Shown here piece by piece: positions 48,809 to 57,448 of a DNA stretch of 64,000 bases. The notes under the pieces were generated by a model. It worked only from the letters and a program-made list of their open reading frames with translations. It searched no databases and had not been told where the DNA came from. How positions within the stretch are numbered: position 1 is the first letter of the stretch; the number at the start of each line of letters is the position of its first letter. Origin of the DNA: Acidimicrobiales bacterium (GTDB lineage Bacteria > Actinomycetota > Acidimicrobiia > Acidimicrobiales > Iamiaceae); contig DASZTW010000005.1 of NCBI GenBank assembly GCA_035547835.1, forward strand, positions 248,001 through 312,000, given 5' to 3'. Both the position numbers and the translations under genes were made by a program.

Positions 48809-49975
48809 TCAGCGATTGGCCGGTTCGCTCGACCACGACGCCACATACCCCTCGACTTCGGCCGCCGCGGCCGCGTCGGAAGGCACGGGGTGCAGCGGCC
48901 GGAACACGTCGATCATCACCGCGTACTCGTCCGTGCGCACGTGGACCTTGCCGTCGCCCGCGCGGGCTGCCTCCGCCGCGGCGCGGTCACGGTCGACCGC
49001 GCCGGGCTGCGGTCCGTGGTGCAGACCCGACGGGTGGAACGTCAACATCCCCGGACCGATGCCGGCTCGCGAGAAGAACTGCCCGGAGTGGTAGAGGATC
49101 ACCTCGTCGCAGTCGACGTTGCGGTGGAAGAACGGCAGCCGCACCGAGTCGGGATCCTCTTCCAGCGGCCGCGGCGCGAACACCCCGACGGCCAGGCCGT
49201 CAGCCACGAAGTCGGTGTGGACCGACGGTGGCAAGTGGTAGCGGGGCGACACGATCGGTCGGTGGTCAGCCACGTTGAGCCGCATCGGAGCGACGTCGCC
49301 TTTCCAACCGACCACGTCGAAGGGATGGAACGGGTAGCGGACCACGGTTTTCTCGCCGTCGCGCTTGATCACCACCGCGAAGTCGCCGGACTCATCGATG
49401 GGCGCCGGTTCGGGGACTTCGAGGATGGCGGGATCAAACGGTGCATGCCGACCGAGCAGTCCGCGATCGGGGAGGTCGAACCGCGAACCGATCGCCTCGA
49501 CGGCGAGCAAGTGCGTCGACTGCGCCGGCTCGAAGCGGAACGTGGTGCCACGCGGGACCACCAGAAAGTCACCCGGTTGGTAGTGCAGCGGTCCGTACTC
49601 CGTGGCCAGCACGCCGACACCGGTGTGGACGAACCAGCAGAGGTCGCCGTCGGCATCGCGGAGGAACTCGGCGGCGTCGCCGGCCGGGTCGCCCGGCTCG
49701 AAGTGCAACACGCCGATGGCCACTTGCCCGTTGGTGAGCAGCCACAGTGGCCACCGCATCGCGCTGTTCGTGATGCGGGTGGTGTCCCAGGCGCGATGGG
49801 CGGCGGGCCCGTCGACCGAGGTCCACCCGGTCGGCGCGTGGAGGCGATACAAGTGCGACGCCGGCCCGCTGAAGCCACCGCGACCATGCTCGTCTTCGAC
49901 CGTGCCCGGTGGGAGCCCGACATGGGCCTGCCGGGTGACGGTTCCCTGTTGCCACTGCGGCAAGTTCGTTGCCAT
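48809..49975 (-). CDS. hmgA: Homogentisate 1,2-dioxygenase
   Basis: This opens the aromatic ring of homogentisate with Fe2+ and O2 to maleylacetoacetate. The 388-residue cupin-fold protein has the iron and substrate motifs FFHRNVDCDEVILYHSGQF and LTFHPSGLHHGPQPGAVD. It is shorter than the roughly 440-residue classic enzyme but matches an actinobacterial type. The ATG at 49973-49975 has GGAGG 5 nt upstream; a GTG two codons earlier is less likely. It follows HPPD by 27 nt. Confidence 0.92.
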   Translation of the reverse strand: MATNLPQWQQGTVTRQAHVGLPPGTVEDEHGRGGFSGPASHLYRLHAPTGWTSVDGPAAHRAWDTTRITNSAMRWPLWLLTNGQVAIGVLHFEPGDPAGDAAEFLRDADGDLCWFVHTGVGVLATEYGPLHYQPGDFLVVPRGTTFRFEPAQSTHLLAVEAIGSRFDLPDRGLLGRHAPFDPAILEVPEPAPIDESGDFAVVIKRDGEKTVVRYPFHPFDVVGWKGDVAPMRLNVADHRPIVSPRYHLPPSVHTDFVADGLAVGVFAPRPLEEDPDSVRLPFFHRNVDCDEVILYHSGQFFSRAGIGPGMLTFHPSGLHHGPQPGAVDRDRAAAEAARAGDGKVHVRTDEYAVMIDVFRPLHPVPSDAAAAAEVEGYVASWSSEPANR

Positions 49976-50002
49976 GTCCACCTCCGGCCCGGGCCTGCGC
50001 GG

Positions 50003-51130
50003 CTACAGGTTGCCGCGCTGCGCCTGCGCCCGCTCGATCGCCTCGAACAACGCCTTGAAGTTGCCTTCGCCGAACCCGGTGGCGCCCTCGCGCTGGATCA
50101 GCTCGAAGAACACCGTGGGGCGGTCGCCGAGCGGTTCGGTGAAGATCTGCAGGAGGTGACCCGCGTGGTCCCGGTCGACCAACACCCTTGCGCCGGCCAG
50201 CGCATCCCATGGCAGATCGAGGCCAGCCATCCGGGCCCGCGCGTCGTCGTAGTAGTTGTCCGGCACGTCCATGAAGCGCACGCCGCGGGCCCGCAGGGCG
50301 TGCACCGACGCCACGATGTCCGGCGTGGTCATCGCGACGTGCTGGACCCCCGGGCAGCCGTAGTAGTCGAGGTACTCCTCGATCTGGCTCTTCTTGCGCC
50401 CGTCGGCCGGTTCGTTGATCGGGAACACGACGCTGTCGCCGTCCCACACCACCGTCGAACGAAGCGCCGAGAACTCGGTGGCGATCTGGTCGGCCTCGAA
50501 GTGCTGGAGTCGACGGAACCCGAACACGTCCTCGTAGAACTGCACCCACCGGTCGAGGGTGCCGCGCTCGACGTTGGCGACCGTGTGGTCGATGCGACCG
50601 AGTCCGACGTCCGGCCCGACCGGCGTGACCAGATCGGCGCGCTCGAAGCCAGGGAGGAACGGGCCCGAGTAGTCGTGGGGATCGACCAGGCGATGGACGG
50701 TCTCGCCGAACGTCGCCACCGACCCCTCCGCGACGGTGCCGTGGCGATCGCCGACGTGGGTCGGCTCGGCGACCGGCGTGGCACCCCTCGCGACCAGCGC
50801 GTCCCACGCGCCGGCCACGTCGTCGGTCGCGAACGCCACGACTTTCACGCCATCGCCGTGGCGTCGAACGTGATCGGCCACCGGCGAATCGGGGCCGAGC
50901 GCACTGGTGACCGCGAAGCGGATCGAGCCCTGCTCGACCACATAGGTGGCGGTGTCCGGCCGACCGGTCTCGGGCCCGGCGTACGCCGTCGGCGCGAAGC
51001 CGTACGCCGAGCACAAGAAGCCGGCGAACGCCCGGGCGTTGCCGACCCACCATTCGAGGTGGTCGAGCGCCTTCAACCGGGGGGCCGACGGTGCACCGCC
51101 AGCCGCGCGGGCATGTCGGATGGCGGTCAT
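50003..51130 (-). CDS. hppD: 4-Hydroxyphenylpyruvate dioxygenase
   Basis: HPPD converts 4-hydroxyphenylpyruvate to homogentisate with O2 and Fe2+. The 375-residue protein has two vicinal-oxygen-chelate halves. The iron ligands are His182 (RIDHTVANV), His264 (GVQHVAMTT) and Glu343 (TVFFELIQR). The C-terminal GFGEGNFKALFEAIERAQ helix gates the active site. The ATG at 51128-51130 overlaps the upstream gene stop by 4 nt. All catalytic residues are present. Confidence 0.95.
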   Translation of the reverse strand: MTAIRHARAAGGAPSAPRLKALDHLEWWVGNARAFAGFLCSAYGFAPTAYAGPETGRPDTATYVVEQGSIRFAVTSALGPDSPVADHVRRHGDGVKVVAFATDDVAGAWDALVARGATPVAEPTHVGDRHGTVAEGSVATFGETVHRLVDPHDYSGPFLPGFERADLVTPVGPDVGLGRIDHTVANVERGTLDRWVQFYEDVFGFRRLQHFEADQIATEFSALRSTVVWDGDSVVFPINEPADGRKKSQIEEYLDYYGCPGVQHVAMTTPDIVASVHALRARGVRFMDVPDNYYDDARARMAGLDLPWDALAGARVLVDRDHAGHLLQIFTEPLGDRPTVFFELIQREGATGFGEGNFKALFEAIERAQAQRGNL

Positions 51131-51999
51131 CGGACGGGCTCCGCGACGCGCCCGTCGCGCGGATGCAGCGGGCCCGCCCGACGGTCGGTCTCGAGTCCGT
51201 CCCAGAAGACCTGCACCCCGTCGAGCATGTGCGCCGCGCCGCGGAGGAAGGCCACGCCGTCGAACCCCTCGGTGCCGTACAGCTCGGCCAGCTCGGCCTC
51301 GGTGTGGCCCGCGTGTTGGTCCTCGACTTTGTCGTGCCACGTCCAGAAGGCGAGCGGGAGGTCGACACCAGCTCGTGCCGCGAAGCGCTGGAGCCCGTCG
51401 ATCAGCTCCTTCCAGAACCCGGCGGCCGCCCAGTGCTCGACCGCATAGCTGGCGCCCTCGGCCTCCCACACGTCGTCGGACCCGTACCAGCGGAGCAGCT
51501 CGTCGCAGAACAACCGGGTCGCGGGGGTGGCCAGGCGCCGCTTGCCGAGGTCGGCGAATCCGAGACCCAGCGGGGCACCGAAGCGGAGCAGCCATTCGAA
51601 GTGGGCGGCACCGAAGCGAAAGCGTCCACCGTCGACGCTGCCTTCTGTCGACAGCAGCGCCGGGTCGACGTCGTCACTGGGGAGCCTCGACGGAGCGCGG
51701 GCCGGACGGAACACGACCCCCAACTCGTTGAGGAGGATCTCCTTGCCGGCGTGGTACGCCTCGAGGGTGGGGGCGTTCAGGACCTTGCGGAGCGCCGCCT
51801 CCATGAACAAGTGGCTGAAGACCGAGAACTGCACGGTGAGGTGGCGGACTTGGTCGACCGTGGCGTCGCCTGCCGCGAACCAACGCGTGTAGACGTTGTC
51901 GACAACGACCGGGTGCGTGTCCACCAACTGGTCGACCTCCGCCCGGAAGGACCCGAGGCCCGAGTCGACCGGCCCCGTCAGCACTGGAACGCTGGTCAT
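51127..51999 (-). CDS. Heme-oxygenase-like diiron protein (HDO-like) of unknown function
   Basis: This is a 290-residue all-helical protein. Its pattern fits the heme-oxygenase-like iron-containing redox family: FSHLFMEAALRKVL near 61-74, LLNELGVVF near 89-97, FDELLRWYG-like near 164-172, and the His/Glu cluster WHDKVEDQHAGH at 221-232. No TenA or PqqC catalytic signature is obvious. It leads the tyrosine operon and is translationally coupled to HPPD (ATGA overlap). A strong AGGGGGAG ribosome-binding site precedes the ATG at 51999. The chemistry it performs is unknown; a companion oxygenase or a cofactor or quinone modification is possible. Confidence 0.72.
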   Translation of the reverse strand: MTSVPVLTGPVDSGLGSFRAEVDQLVDTHPVVVDNVYTRWFAAGDATVDQVRHLTVQFSVFSHLFMEAALRKVLNAPTLEAYHAGKEILLNELGVVFRPARAPSRLPSDDVDPALLSTEGSVDGGRFRFGAAHFEWLLRFGAPLGLGFADLGKRRLATPATRLFCDELLRWYGSDDVWEAEGASYAVEHWAAAGFWKELIDGLQRFAARAGVDLPLAFWTWHDKVEDQHAGHTEAELAELYGTEGFDGVAFLRGAAHMLDGVQVFWDGLETDRRAGPLHPRDGRVAEPVR

Positions 52000-52057
52000 T
52001 TAGACTCCCCCTTTCGGCGATCCAACCGCGACACTGCCGAGGACCGCGAATTCCGAC

Positions 52058-52157
52058 GATCTGTGCAGTCCAGTGAAGGTGCACTCGTAGATCCCGTCAA
52101 CACTTCTACGATCTGCTGCACAATCTGTCACCTCTCTCGCCAGATTTGCTGTACGGT
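52058..52157. promoter_or_regulatory. Divergent regulatory region with repeated GATnTGTGCAG-like sites
   Basis: Three related sequences lie between the tyrosine operon and the divergent lrp gene. They are GATCTGTGCAG at 52058-52068, an inverted partner GATCTGCTGCACAATC at 52110-52125, and CAGATTTGCTGTAC at 52141-52154. TACGGT at 52152-52157 is a -10 box 7 nt before the lrp ATG and overlaps the third site, so autoregulation is plausible. Confidence 0.5.
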
Positions 52158-52163
52158 TCGCTC

Positions 52164-52805
52164 ATGTTGCCTACGGGGATCGACGAGCTCGACGCCCGGC
52201 TGATCACTGCGCTCGCGGCGTCTCCCCGCAGCGGCGTGATGGAGCTGGCCCGCCAGCTCCAGGTGGCCAGGGGGACCGTGCAGGCCCGCCTCGACAAGCT
52301 GCAGTCCCGGGGGGTGATCGCGGGTTTCGGTCCGGACCTCGACCTCGAGGCGCTGGGGTACGGGGTGCTCGCCTTCGTCACGCTCGAGATCGCGCAAGGC
52401 GGGCTGGCCGAGGTCGTGGCGCACCTCGAGACGATCCCCGAGGTGATCGAGGCGCACTCGACCACAGGACCCGGCGACCTCCACTGCCGCGTCGTCGCAC
52501 AGTCGAACGAGCATTTGCAGGAAGTCCTGTCCAGCGTGTTGTCCGTGTCGGGCATCCGTCGCACGTCCACGCAGATCGCCCTCACCAGCCAGATCCGCAC
52601 ACGGGTCCTGCCGATCGTCGAGATGGTGGTCGACGAAGCGCCGGTACAGCCCGCCACCAACAACGCGCCCGCCAGACCCGCCGCAGCGACCGACGGCAAC
52701 GAGGCGGGCCGACGCCGCCGCAGCAGCCCGGAGACACCGACCTCGGGGAACGTCCCCGCGCGGCGGGCAGGCCTGACTCGCGGTCCCCGCGGCCGCAAGA
52801 GCTGA
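52164..52805 (+). CDS. Lrp/AsnC-family transcriptional regulator
   Basis: This is a 213-residue regulator. The N-terminal helix-turn-helix is LDARLITALAASPRSGVMELARQLQVARGTVQARLDKLQSRGVI-like (about 10-53); the RAM domain follows (LAFVTLEI...HLETIPEVIEAHSTTGPGDLHCRV). A basic, Pro-rich tail of about 60 residues extends the C-terminus. It is divergent from the tyrosine operon across 164 nt and is the best candidate for its regulator, probably sensing an aromatic amino acid or its keto acid. The ATG at 52164 suits a leaderless transcript. Confidence 0.9.
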   Translation: MLPTGIDELDARLITALAASPRSGVMELARQLQVARGTVQARLDKLQSRGVIAGFGPDLDLEALGYGVLAFVTLEIAQGGLAEVVAHLETIPEVIEAHSTTGPGDLHCRVVAQSNEHLQEVLSSVLSVSGIRRTSTQIALTSQIRTRVLPIVEMVVDEAPVQPATNNAPARPAAATDGNEAGRRRRSSPETPTSGNVPARRAGLTRGPRGRKS

Positions 52806-52816
52806 GTGGGCGCAGG

Positions 52817-53734
52817 GTGCTGGAGCTGACCGACGGGCAGATCGTGTGGGGCATCCAGCTCCCGATCCAGGCCCAGAGCGAGATCTTCGTGGAGGACTGG
52901 GAGCGCACGGCGGGCGCCGAGGAGCTGGCCACCATCGCCCGGGCAGCCGAAGCGGCCGGGGCCTGGTACGTGGCCGTCTGCGACCACGTCGCCATCCCCG
53001 ACGACAAGGTCCCGACCATGGGGGCCACGTGGTACGACACCATCGCGACGCTCGGCTACTTGGCCGCGCGCACCACCGATGTCCATCTGGTCAGCCATGT
53101 GTGGGTGGCGGCGTACCGCCACCCGCTGGTGTCCGCCAATGCGTTCGCCACCCTCGATCGCCTGTCGGGCGGGCGCATCGTGATCGGCGTCGGCGCCGGG
53201 CACGTGGAGGCCGAGTTCGACGCCCTTGGCATCGACTTCCACCGCCGCGGCGCGCTGCTCGACGCGGCGATCGACGGGATCGACCGACAACTCCGTGAGG
53301 TGTCGGTCGATGGCATGCACGTCGCGCCACGCCCGGTGCAGACGCCTCGTCCACCGATCTGGGTCGGCGGCTCCGCACCGGCTGCGATCCGCCGTGCCGC
53401 CGAGCGCGGTGACGGGTGGCTGCCGCAAGGCACGTTGAAGCGCGACATGCCCGCGGCCATCGAGCAGCTTCGTGCACACCGCGCCGCGGCCGGTCGGTCG
53501 GGACCGTTCGCGATCGGTGCGATCGCCGGGCCGGTGCACGTCGGCACCCCCGAGTGGGACACCGGGCCCTGCCTCGAGGGCGAGGCCGAGCGCATCGCGT
53601 CGTACTTGCGCGACTACCGCGAGCTGGGCGTGCACCAAGTGCAGGTGCGGATGGTCTCGCGCGACGTGGCAGAGCAGGCCGACCAGCTGCACGCGTTCGG
53701 CGAGCAGGTCTGGCCGCTCGTCCTCACCAGCTGA
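52817..53734 (+). CDS. LLM-class (luciferase-like) oxidoreductase, probably F420-dependent
   Basis: This is a 305-residue TIM-barrel protein of the bacterial luciferase-like superfamily. WGIQLPIQAQSEIF, AVCDHVAIPDD, HLVSHVWVAAYRHPLVSANAFATLDRLSGGR and GVGAGHVEAEFDALGID are typical, as is the C-terminal PRPPIWVGGSAPAAIRRAAERGDGW. Actinobacterial members of this type generally use coenzyme F420. The substrate is unknown. It follows the Lrp gene by 11 nt (GTG start), so the two are probably co-transcribed. Confidence 0.87.
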   Translation: MLELTDGQIVWGIQLPIQAQSEIFVEDWERTAGAEELATIARAAEAAGAWYVAVCDHVAIPDDKVPTMGATWYDTIATLGYLAARTTDVHLVSHVWVAAYRHPLVSANAFATLDRLSGGRIVIGVGAGHVEAEFDALGIDFHRRGALLDAAIDGIDRQLREVSVDGMHVAPRPVQTPRPPIWVGGSAPAAIRRAAERGDGWLPQGTLKRDMPAAIEQLRAHRAAAGRSGPFAIGAIAGPVHVGTPEWDTGPCLEGEAERIASYLRDYRELGVHQVQVRMVSRDVAEQADQLHAFGEQVWPLVLTS

Positions 53735-53807
53735 CCGCGTCGCCACACCGGCGGAGCCCGCGCCGCCGCAGCCGCCGATGACGTCGCCGCCGACGCCGCG
53801 CGACCGG

Positions 53808-53821
53808 TACGGTGCGGCGCC
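53808..53821 (+). promoter_or_regulatory. Candidate -10 box of the dienelactone hydrolase-like gene
   Basis: TACGGT at 53808-53813 lies 9 nt before the ATG at 53822, the same arrangement seen before several other genes here. Confidence 0.4.
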
Positions 53822-54643
53822 ATGGCTGACGACGAGCTGCACGACTTCGAGCACACAACGTTCACGCACGACGGGAAGACTCGCAAGGTGTTCCGGCTCG
53901 GCACCGGCCCGGCCGTGATCGTGATCGCGGAGATGCCGGGCATCACGCCGAAGGTCGCCGACTTTGCCCGGAAGGTCGCAGCGATCGGTTGCACCGCGGT
54001 CATGCCGCACTTGTACGGCGACCCCGGGCGAGACCCGGACCCGAAGGCGCACGGCATGCTCCGCACGGTTGGGTACCTCACGTCGTCGATCATCCCGACC
54101 TGCATCAGCCGCGAGTTCACGGTGCTGGCAACCGGCCGGACCTCGCCCGTCATCTCGTGGCTGCGGGCGCTCGCCGCTGACGAGCACGAGCGGTGCGGCG
54201 GGCCGGGCGTCGGCGCCATCGGCATGTGCTTCACGGGTGGATTCGCGCTCGCCATGGCCGCCGACGACCGCATCTTGGCGCCTGTGCTGTCGCAACCGTC
54301 GATGCCGGCGGCGATCACCAAGAAGCGGAAGGCGTCGATCGACATCTCCCCCGACGACCTCGCGGTGGTGAAACACCGCTGCGCAGCCGAGGGGCTCCAA
54401 GTCCTCGGGATGCGCTTCAAGAGCGACCCGATGTCACCGGGTGAGCGGTTCGACTTCCTGCGCCGCGAGCTCGGCGACGCATTCGTGGCCGTCGAGCTAG
54501 AGGACAGCGACGCCAACCCGGACTCGAAGATGCGCCCGCACTCGGTCGTGACCGAGCATCTGATCGACGAGCCCGGCAGCGCCACCCGCGCGACGCTCGA
54601 CCAGGTGCTCGACCTGTTCCGCACCCGCCTGCTCACCAGCTGA
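53822..54643 (+). CDS. Dienelactone hydrolase family protein
   Basis: This is a 273-residue alpha/beta hydrolase. The nucleophile is Cys136 in GMCFTGG, the Gly-x-Cys-x-x-Gly elbow of dienelactone hydrolases. EMPGITPKVADFARKVAA and MPHLYGDPG fit the N-terminal half. The expected Asp and His triad members would be near DPMSPGERF and PHSVVTEHLIDE. The substrate may be an aromatic-derived lactone, but many members act on other esters. It is convergent with the alcohol dehydrogenase. Confidence 0.85.
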   Translation: MADDELHDFEHTTFTHDGKTRKVFRLGTGPAVIVIAEMPGITPKVADFARKVAAIGCTAVMPHLYGDPGRDPDPKAHGMLRTVGYLTSSIIPTCISREFTVLATGRTSPVISWLRALAADEHERCGGPGVGAIGMCFTGGFALAMAADDRILAPVLSQPSMPAAITKKRKASIDISPDDLAVVKHRCAAEGLQVLGMRFKSDPMSPGERFDFLRRELGDAFVAVELEDSDANPDSKMRPHSVVTEHLIDEPGSATRATLDQVLDLFRTRLLTS

Positions 54644-54671
54644 TCCCCACCACACGCCCGCCGAATCTTCG

Positions 54672-54798
54672 GGTTCGCTGCCCGCAACCGAACCTGGCGG
54701 CGTCCGACCGACTCCGGATCTGACCACGCGCGCCGAGCTCGGGGGACGCTCAGCGGCGCCAAGCGACCGGATCTCCCCCCCCCGTTCGGGGATCTGCG
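54672..54798. terminator. Hairpins and C9 tract between convergent genes
   Basis: GGTTCG/CGAACC (54672-54677 and 54889-style partner at 54689-54694) forms a 6-bp stem with an 11-nt loop shortly after the dienelactone hydrolase stop. A homopolymer of nine C (54775-54783) runs into CCCCGTTCGGGG, a tight hairpin just before the alcohol dehydrogenase stop. They are plausible terminators for the convergent genes. Confidence 0.4.
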
Positions 54799-54800
54799 GG

Positions 54801-55907
54801 TCAGAACTCGAGGACGCCTCTGGCGAGACGGCCGGCTTCCATGTCCTCGACCACGGTGTGGAACTTCTCGAGGGGATACGTCTCGGTCACCAGCTCGTCG
54901 AGCAACAGCTTCCCCTGGGTGTACCAGTCGGCGTACAGCCGCACGTCGTGTTGGGGGCACGAGCTGCCGTACCGGCAGCCGATGATCCCGCGGTCGACTT
55001 GGGCGAGCGCGCCGACCGTCGAGGAGAACTCGTCGGTCGGTCCCGGCGTACCGACCGCAACGGCGTAGCCGCCCCAGTCGATCGAGTCGATGCACTGGCG
55101 CAACACCTTGGTGTTGCCGATGCACTCGAACGCGAAGTCGACCCCACCTGCGCCGAGCGGGCCGACCACCATCTTCGGGTGGAACGGGAACAACTCGCGG
55201 ATGGCCGCCACGGCATCGGTGTCGGCGGCGTTGATGAAGTCGGTGGCGCCGAACTGACGGGCCAGCGCTTCTTTGGCCGGGTTGGTGTCGACCGCGATGA
55301 TCCGGCCTGCCTGCGCCAGCTTCAAGCCCTGGATCACGTTGAGCCCCACGCCGCCGGTGCCGAACACCGCCGCGGTCTGGCCGGGTGCCGGACGGGCGCG
55401 GTTCAACACCGCGCCCACCCCGGTGAGCACCCCGCACGCGATCAGGCACGCCGACGTCAGTGGGATGTCCTTGGAGATCGGAACCGCTTGGACCTCGGAC
55501 ACGATGGTCCGCTCGGCGAACGACGACGTGGCCGCGAAGTTCGACGCCGGCTCGCCCTTGTACAGGAACGGCTGTTTGATGACGCCGATCGACTTGCGGC
55601 ACTGCGTGGGGTGACCCGTCTGGCACTTGGGGCACACGCCACAGTTGGCCAACGTGGATACGACCACGTGGTCGCCGACCCGCACGGATCGGACCTCCGC
55701 GCCGACTTCCTCGACGACTCCCGCGCCTTCATGGCCGAGCACCGACGGCGGCTTCCACGGGATGGTGCCGTTCATCACGCTGACGTCGGAGTGGCACACG
55801 CCTGCGGCGACCATCCGCACGACCACCTCGCGCGGCCCCGGCTCGATCAGCTCCAGTTCCTCGGTGTACTCGACGACGCCGTCGCCGAGGAAGACCAGCC
55901 CCTTCAT
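54801..55907 (-). CDS. Zinc-dependent alcohol dehydrogenase (MDR family)
   Basis: This is a 368-residue medium-chain NAD(P)-dependent dehydrogenase. Catalytic zinc ligands are in VCHSD and GHEGAGVVEEVG; a structural zinc loop reads CGVCPKCQTGHPTQC. The cofactor Rossmann motif is FGTGGVGLNVIQG. It resembles the MDR subgroup including S-(hydroxymethyl)mycothiol and aryl-alcohol dehydrogenases. It is the last gene of the minus-strand operon, 19 nt after the aldehyde dehydrogenase, so the two could oxidise an alcohol to an acid in sequence. Confidence 0.9.
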   Translation of the reverse strand: MKGLVFLGDGVVEYTEELELIEPGPREVVVRMVAAGVCHSDVSVMNGTIPWKPPSVLGHEGAGVVEEVGAEVRSVRVGDHVVVSTLANCGVCPKCQTGHPTQCRKSIGVIKQPFLYKGEPASNFAATSSFAERTIVSEVQAVPISKDIPLTSACLIACGVLTGVGAVLNRARPAPGQTAAVFGTGGVGLNVIQGLKLAQAGRIIAVDTNPAKEALARQFGATDFINAADTDAVAAIRELFPFHPKMVVGPLGAGGVDFAFECIGNTKVLRQCIDSIDWGGYAVAVGTPGPTDEFSSTVGALAQVDRGIIGCRYGSSCPQHDVRLYADWYTQGKLLLDELVTETYPLEKFHTVVEDMEAGRLARGVLEF

Positions 55908-55926
55908 GTGCTCCCCTTCTCGGCCC

Positions 55927-57399
55927 TCACGAGGGCCAGACGATGCTCTGCATCTCGGTGTACGCGTGCACGCCGAACATGCCGCCGTCGCGGCCGACCC
56001 CGCTCATCTTGAAGCCGCCGAACGGCGCTTCGTGGTTGCGCTGCGCGGTGTTGATACCGACGTTGCCGGCTTCGAGGCGCTGCGCGATCGCGTACCCCTT
56101 GGCCATGTCGGACGTGTACACGTAGTCATACAGGCCATATGGCGAGTCGTTCGCGATCGCGATGCCCTCCTCCTCGTCGTCGAAGGGGATGACCACGATG
56201 ACCGGCGCAAAGATCTCCTCACGGGCCACGAACGTGGTGTTGTCCGACAGCATCAGCGTCGGTGCCACGTAGAAGCCCTTGTCGATCGCTGGTCGCTCGC
56301 CGCCGAGCAGCACTTCGGCACCTTCGTCGATGCCGCGCTGCAAGTGCGCCTCGACGCGGTCGCGGTGCGTCTCGGTGATGACCGGGCCGACGACCGTGGT
56401 CTTCTCCCGCGGGTCGCCGACGGTCATCTTGGCCGACGCCGCGGTGAGCGCCCCGACCAGCTCGTCGTAACGGCTGCGGTGCACGATCGCCCGGGTGGGC
56501 GCGGTGCAGATCTGGCCCGAGTGGAAGCCCCACACACTCGCCAGGCCCGTGGTGGCAGCGCGGATGTCGGCGTCCTCCAGCACGAGGCAGGCGCCCTTGC
56601 CGCCGAGCTCCATGAGAGAGCGCTTGAACGTCTTGGCGCACTCGGTGGCGATCGCGACGCCGACGTGGCTGGAGCCGGTGAACGACACCATGTCGACGTT
56701 GGGCGACCCGACCAGCGCCGCGCCGGCCTCGGCGCCAGAGCCGGTCACGATGTTGACCACGCCGTCGGGGATCCCGACTTCGTGGCACACCCGCAGCACT
56801 TCGATGCACGCCAAGGGGTCCTGCGGTGCGGGCTTCACCACGACCGCGTTGCCGGCGGCGAGTGCCGGGGCGAGCTTGCCGGCCATGTTCGTGACCGGGA
56901 AGTTGTACGAGGTGATCGCGGCCACCACACCCACCGGCGCGCGGTGCACCACCGCGCCGATCAGGCCCCCAGGGGCGAGGGCCGTGTTGGGCATCGGTTG
57001 CGGCGGCAGCGGGATGTCGACCGATTGCAGGGCCGCCTTGGCGTAGTAGTCGAACCGGGCCGCGCCTTGGGGCACCTGCATCGTGGACCCGACCATCCGG
57101 GTGGCGCCCGTCTCGGCGATCACCAGGTCGGTGAAGTCGCGCGAACGGGCCTTCAGCTCGTCGGCCACCTTCTGCAACAGCTCCGCGCGCTCCTCGCGCC
57201 GCAGCGCCGCCCACTTCGGCTGCGCCTCCTTGGCGGCGGCCGCCGCCGCCTCGACGTCGTCGACCGACGCCTCGGGCGCCTCGCCGACGACGTCCTCGGT
57301 GGCGGGGTTGATGATCGGGTACGTGCCCTTGGCGCCCTCGACCCACTGGCCTCCGATGAGCTGGCGGTACGGGCCGGAGCCGATGGTGTGGTCGGTCAT
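55927..57399 (-). CDS. Aldehyde dehydrogenase
   Basis: This is a 490-residue NAD(P)+-dependent aldehyde dehydrogenase. The catalytic Cys is in HSGQICTAPTR, the general base Glu in MELGGKGACLV, and the coenzyme loop is VSFTGSSHVG. The C-terminal DYVYTSDMAKGYAIAQRLEAGNVGIN is family-typical. The substrate is unknown. The ATG at 57397-57399 has a moderate GGA-rich leader. It lies in the same operon as the alcohol dehydrogenase and an amidohydrolase. Confidence 0.93.
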   Translation of the reverse strand: MTDHTIGSGPYRQLIGGQWVEGAKGTYPIINPATEDVVGEAPEASVDDVEAAAAAAKEAQPKWAALRREERAELLQKVADELKARSRDFTDLVIAETGATRMVGSTMQVPQGAARFDYYAKAALQSVDIPLPPQPMPNTALAPGGLIGAVVHRAPVGVVAAITSYNFPVTNMAGKLAPALAAGNAVVVKPAPQDPLACIEVLRVCHEVGIPDGVVNIVTGSGAEAGAALVGSPNVDMVSFTGSSHVGVAIATECAKTFKRSLMELGGKGACLVLEDADIRAATTGLASVWGFHSGQICTAPTRAIVHRSRYDELVGALTAASAKMTVGDPREKTTVVGPVITETHRDRVEAHLQRGIDEGAEVLLGGERPAIDKGFYVAPTLMLSDNTTFVAREEIFAPVIVVIPFDDEEEGIAIANDSPYGLYDYVYTSDMAKGYAIAQRLEAGNVGINTAQRNHEAPFGGFKMSGVGRDGGMFGVHAYTEMQSIVWPS

Positions 57400-57448
57400 C
57401 GTCCTTCTTTCGCGAATCGGTACGGGCGGTCGAGGCGGGGCGAAGCGA

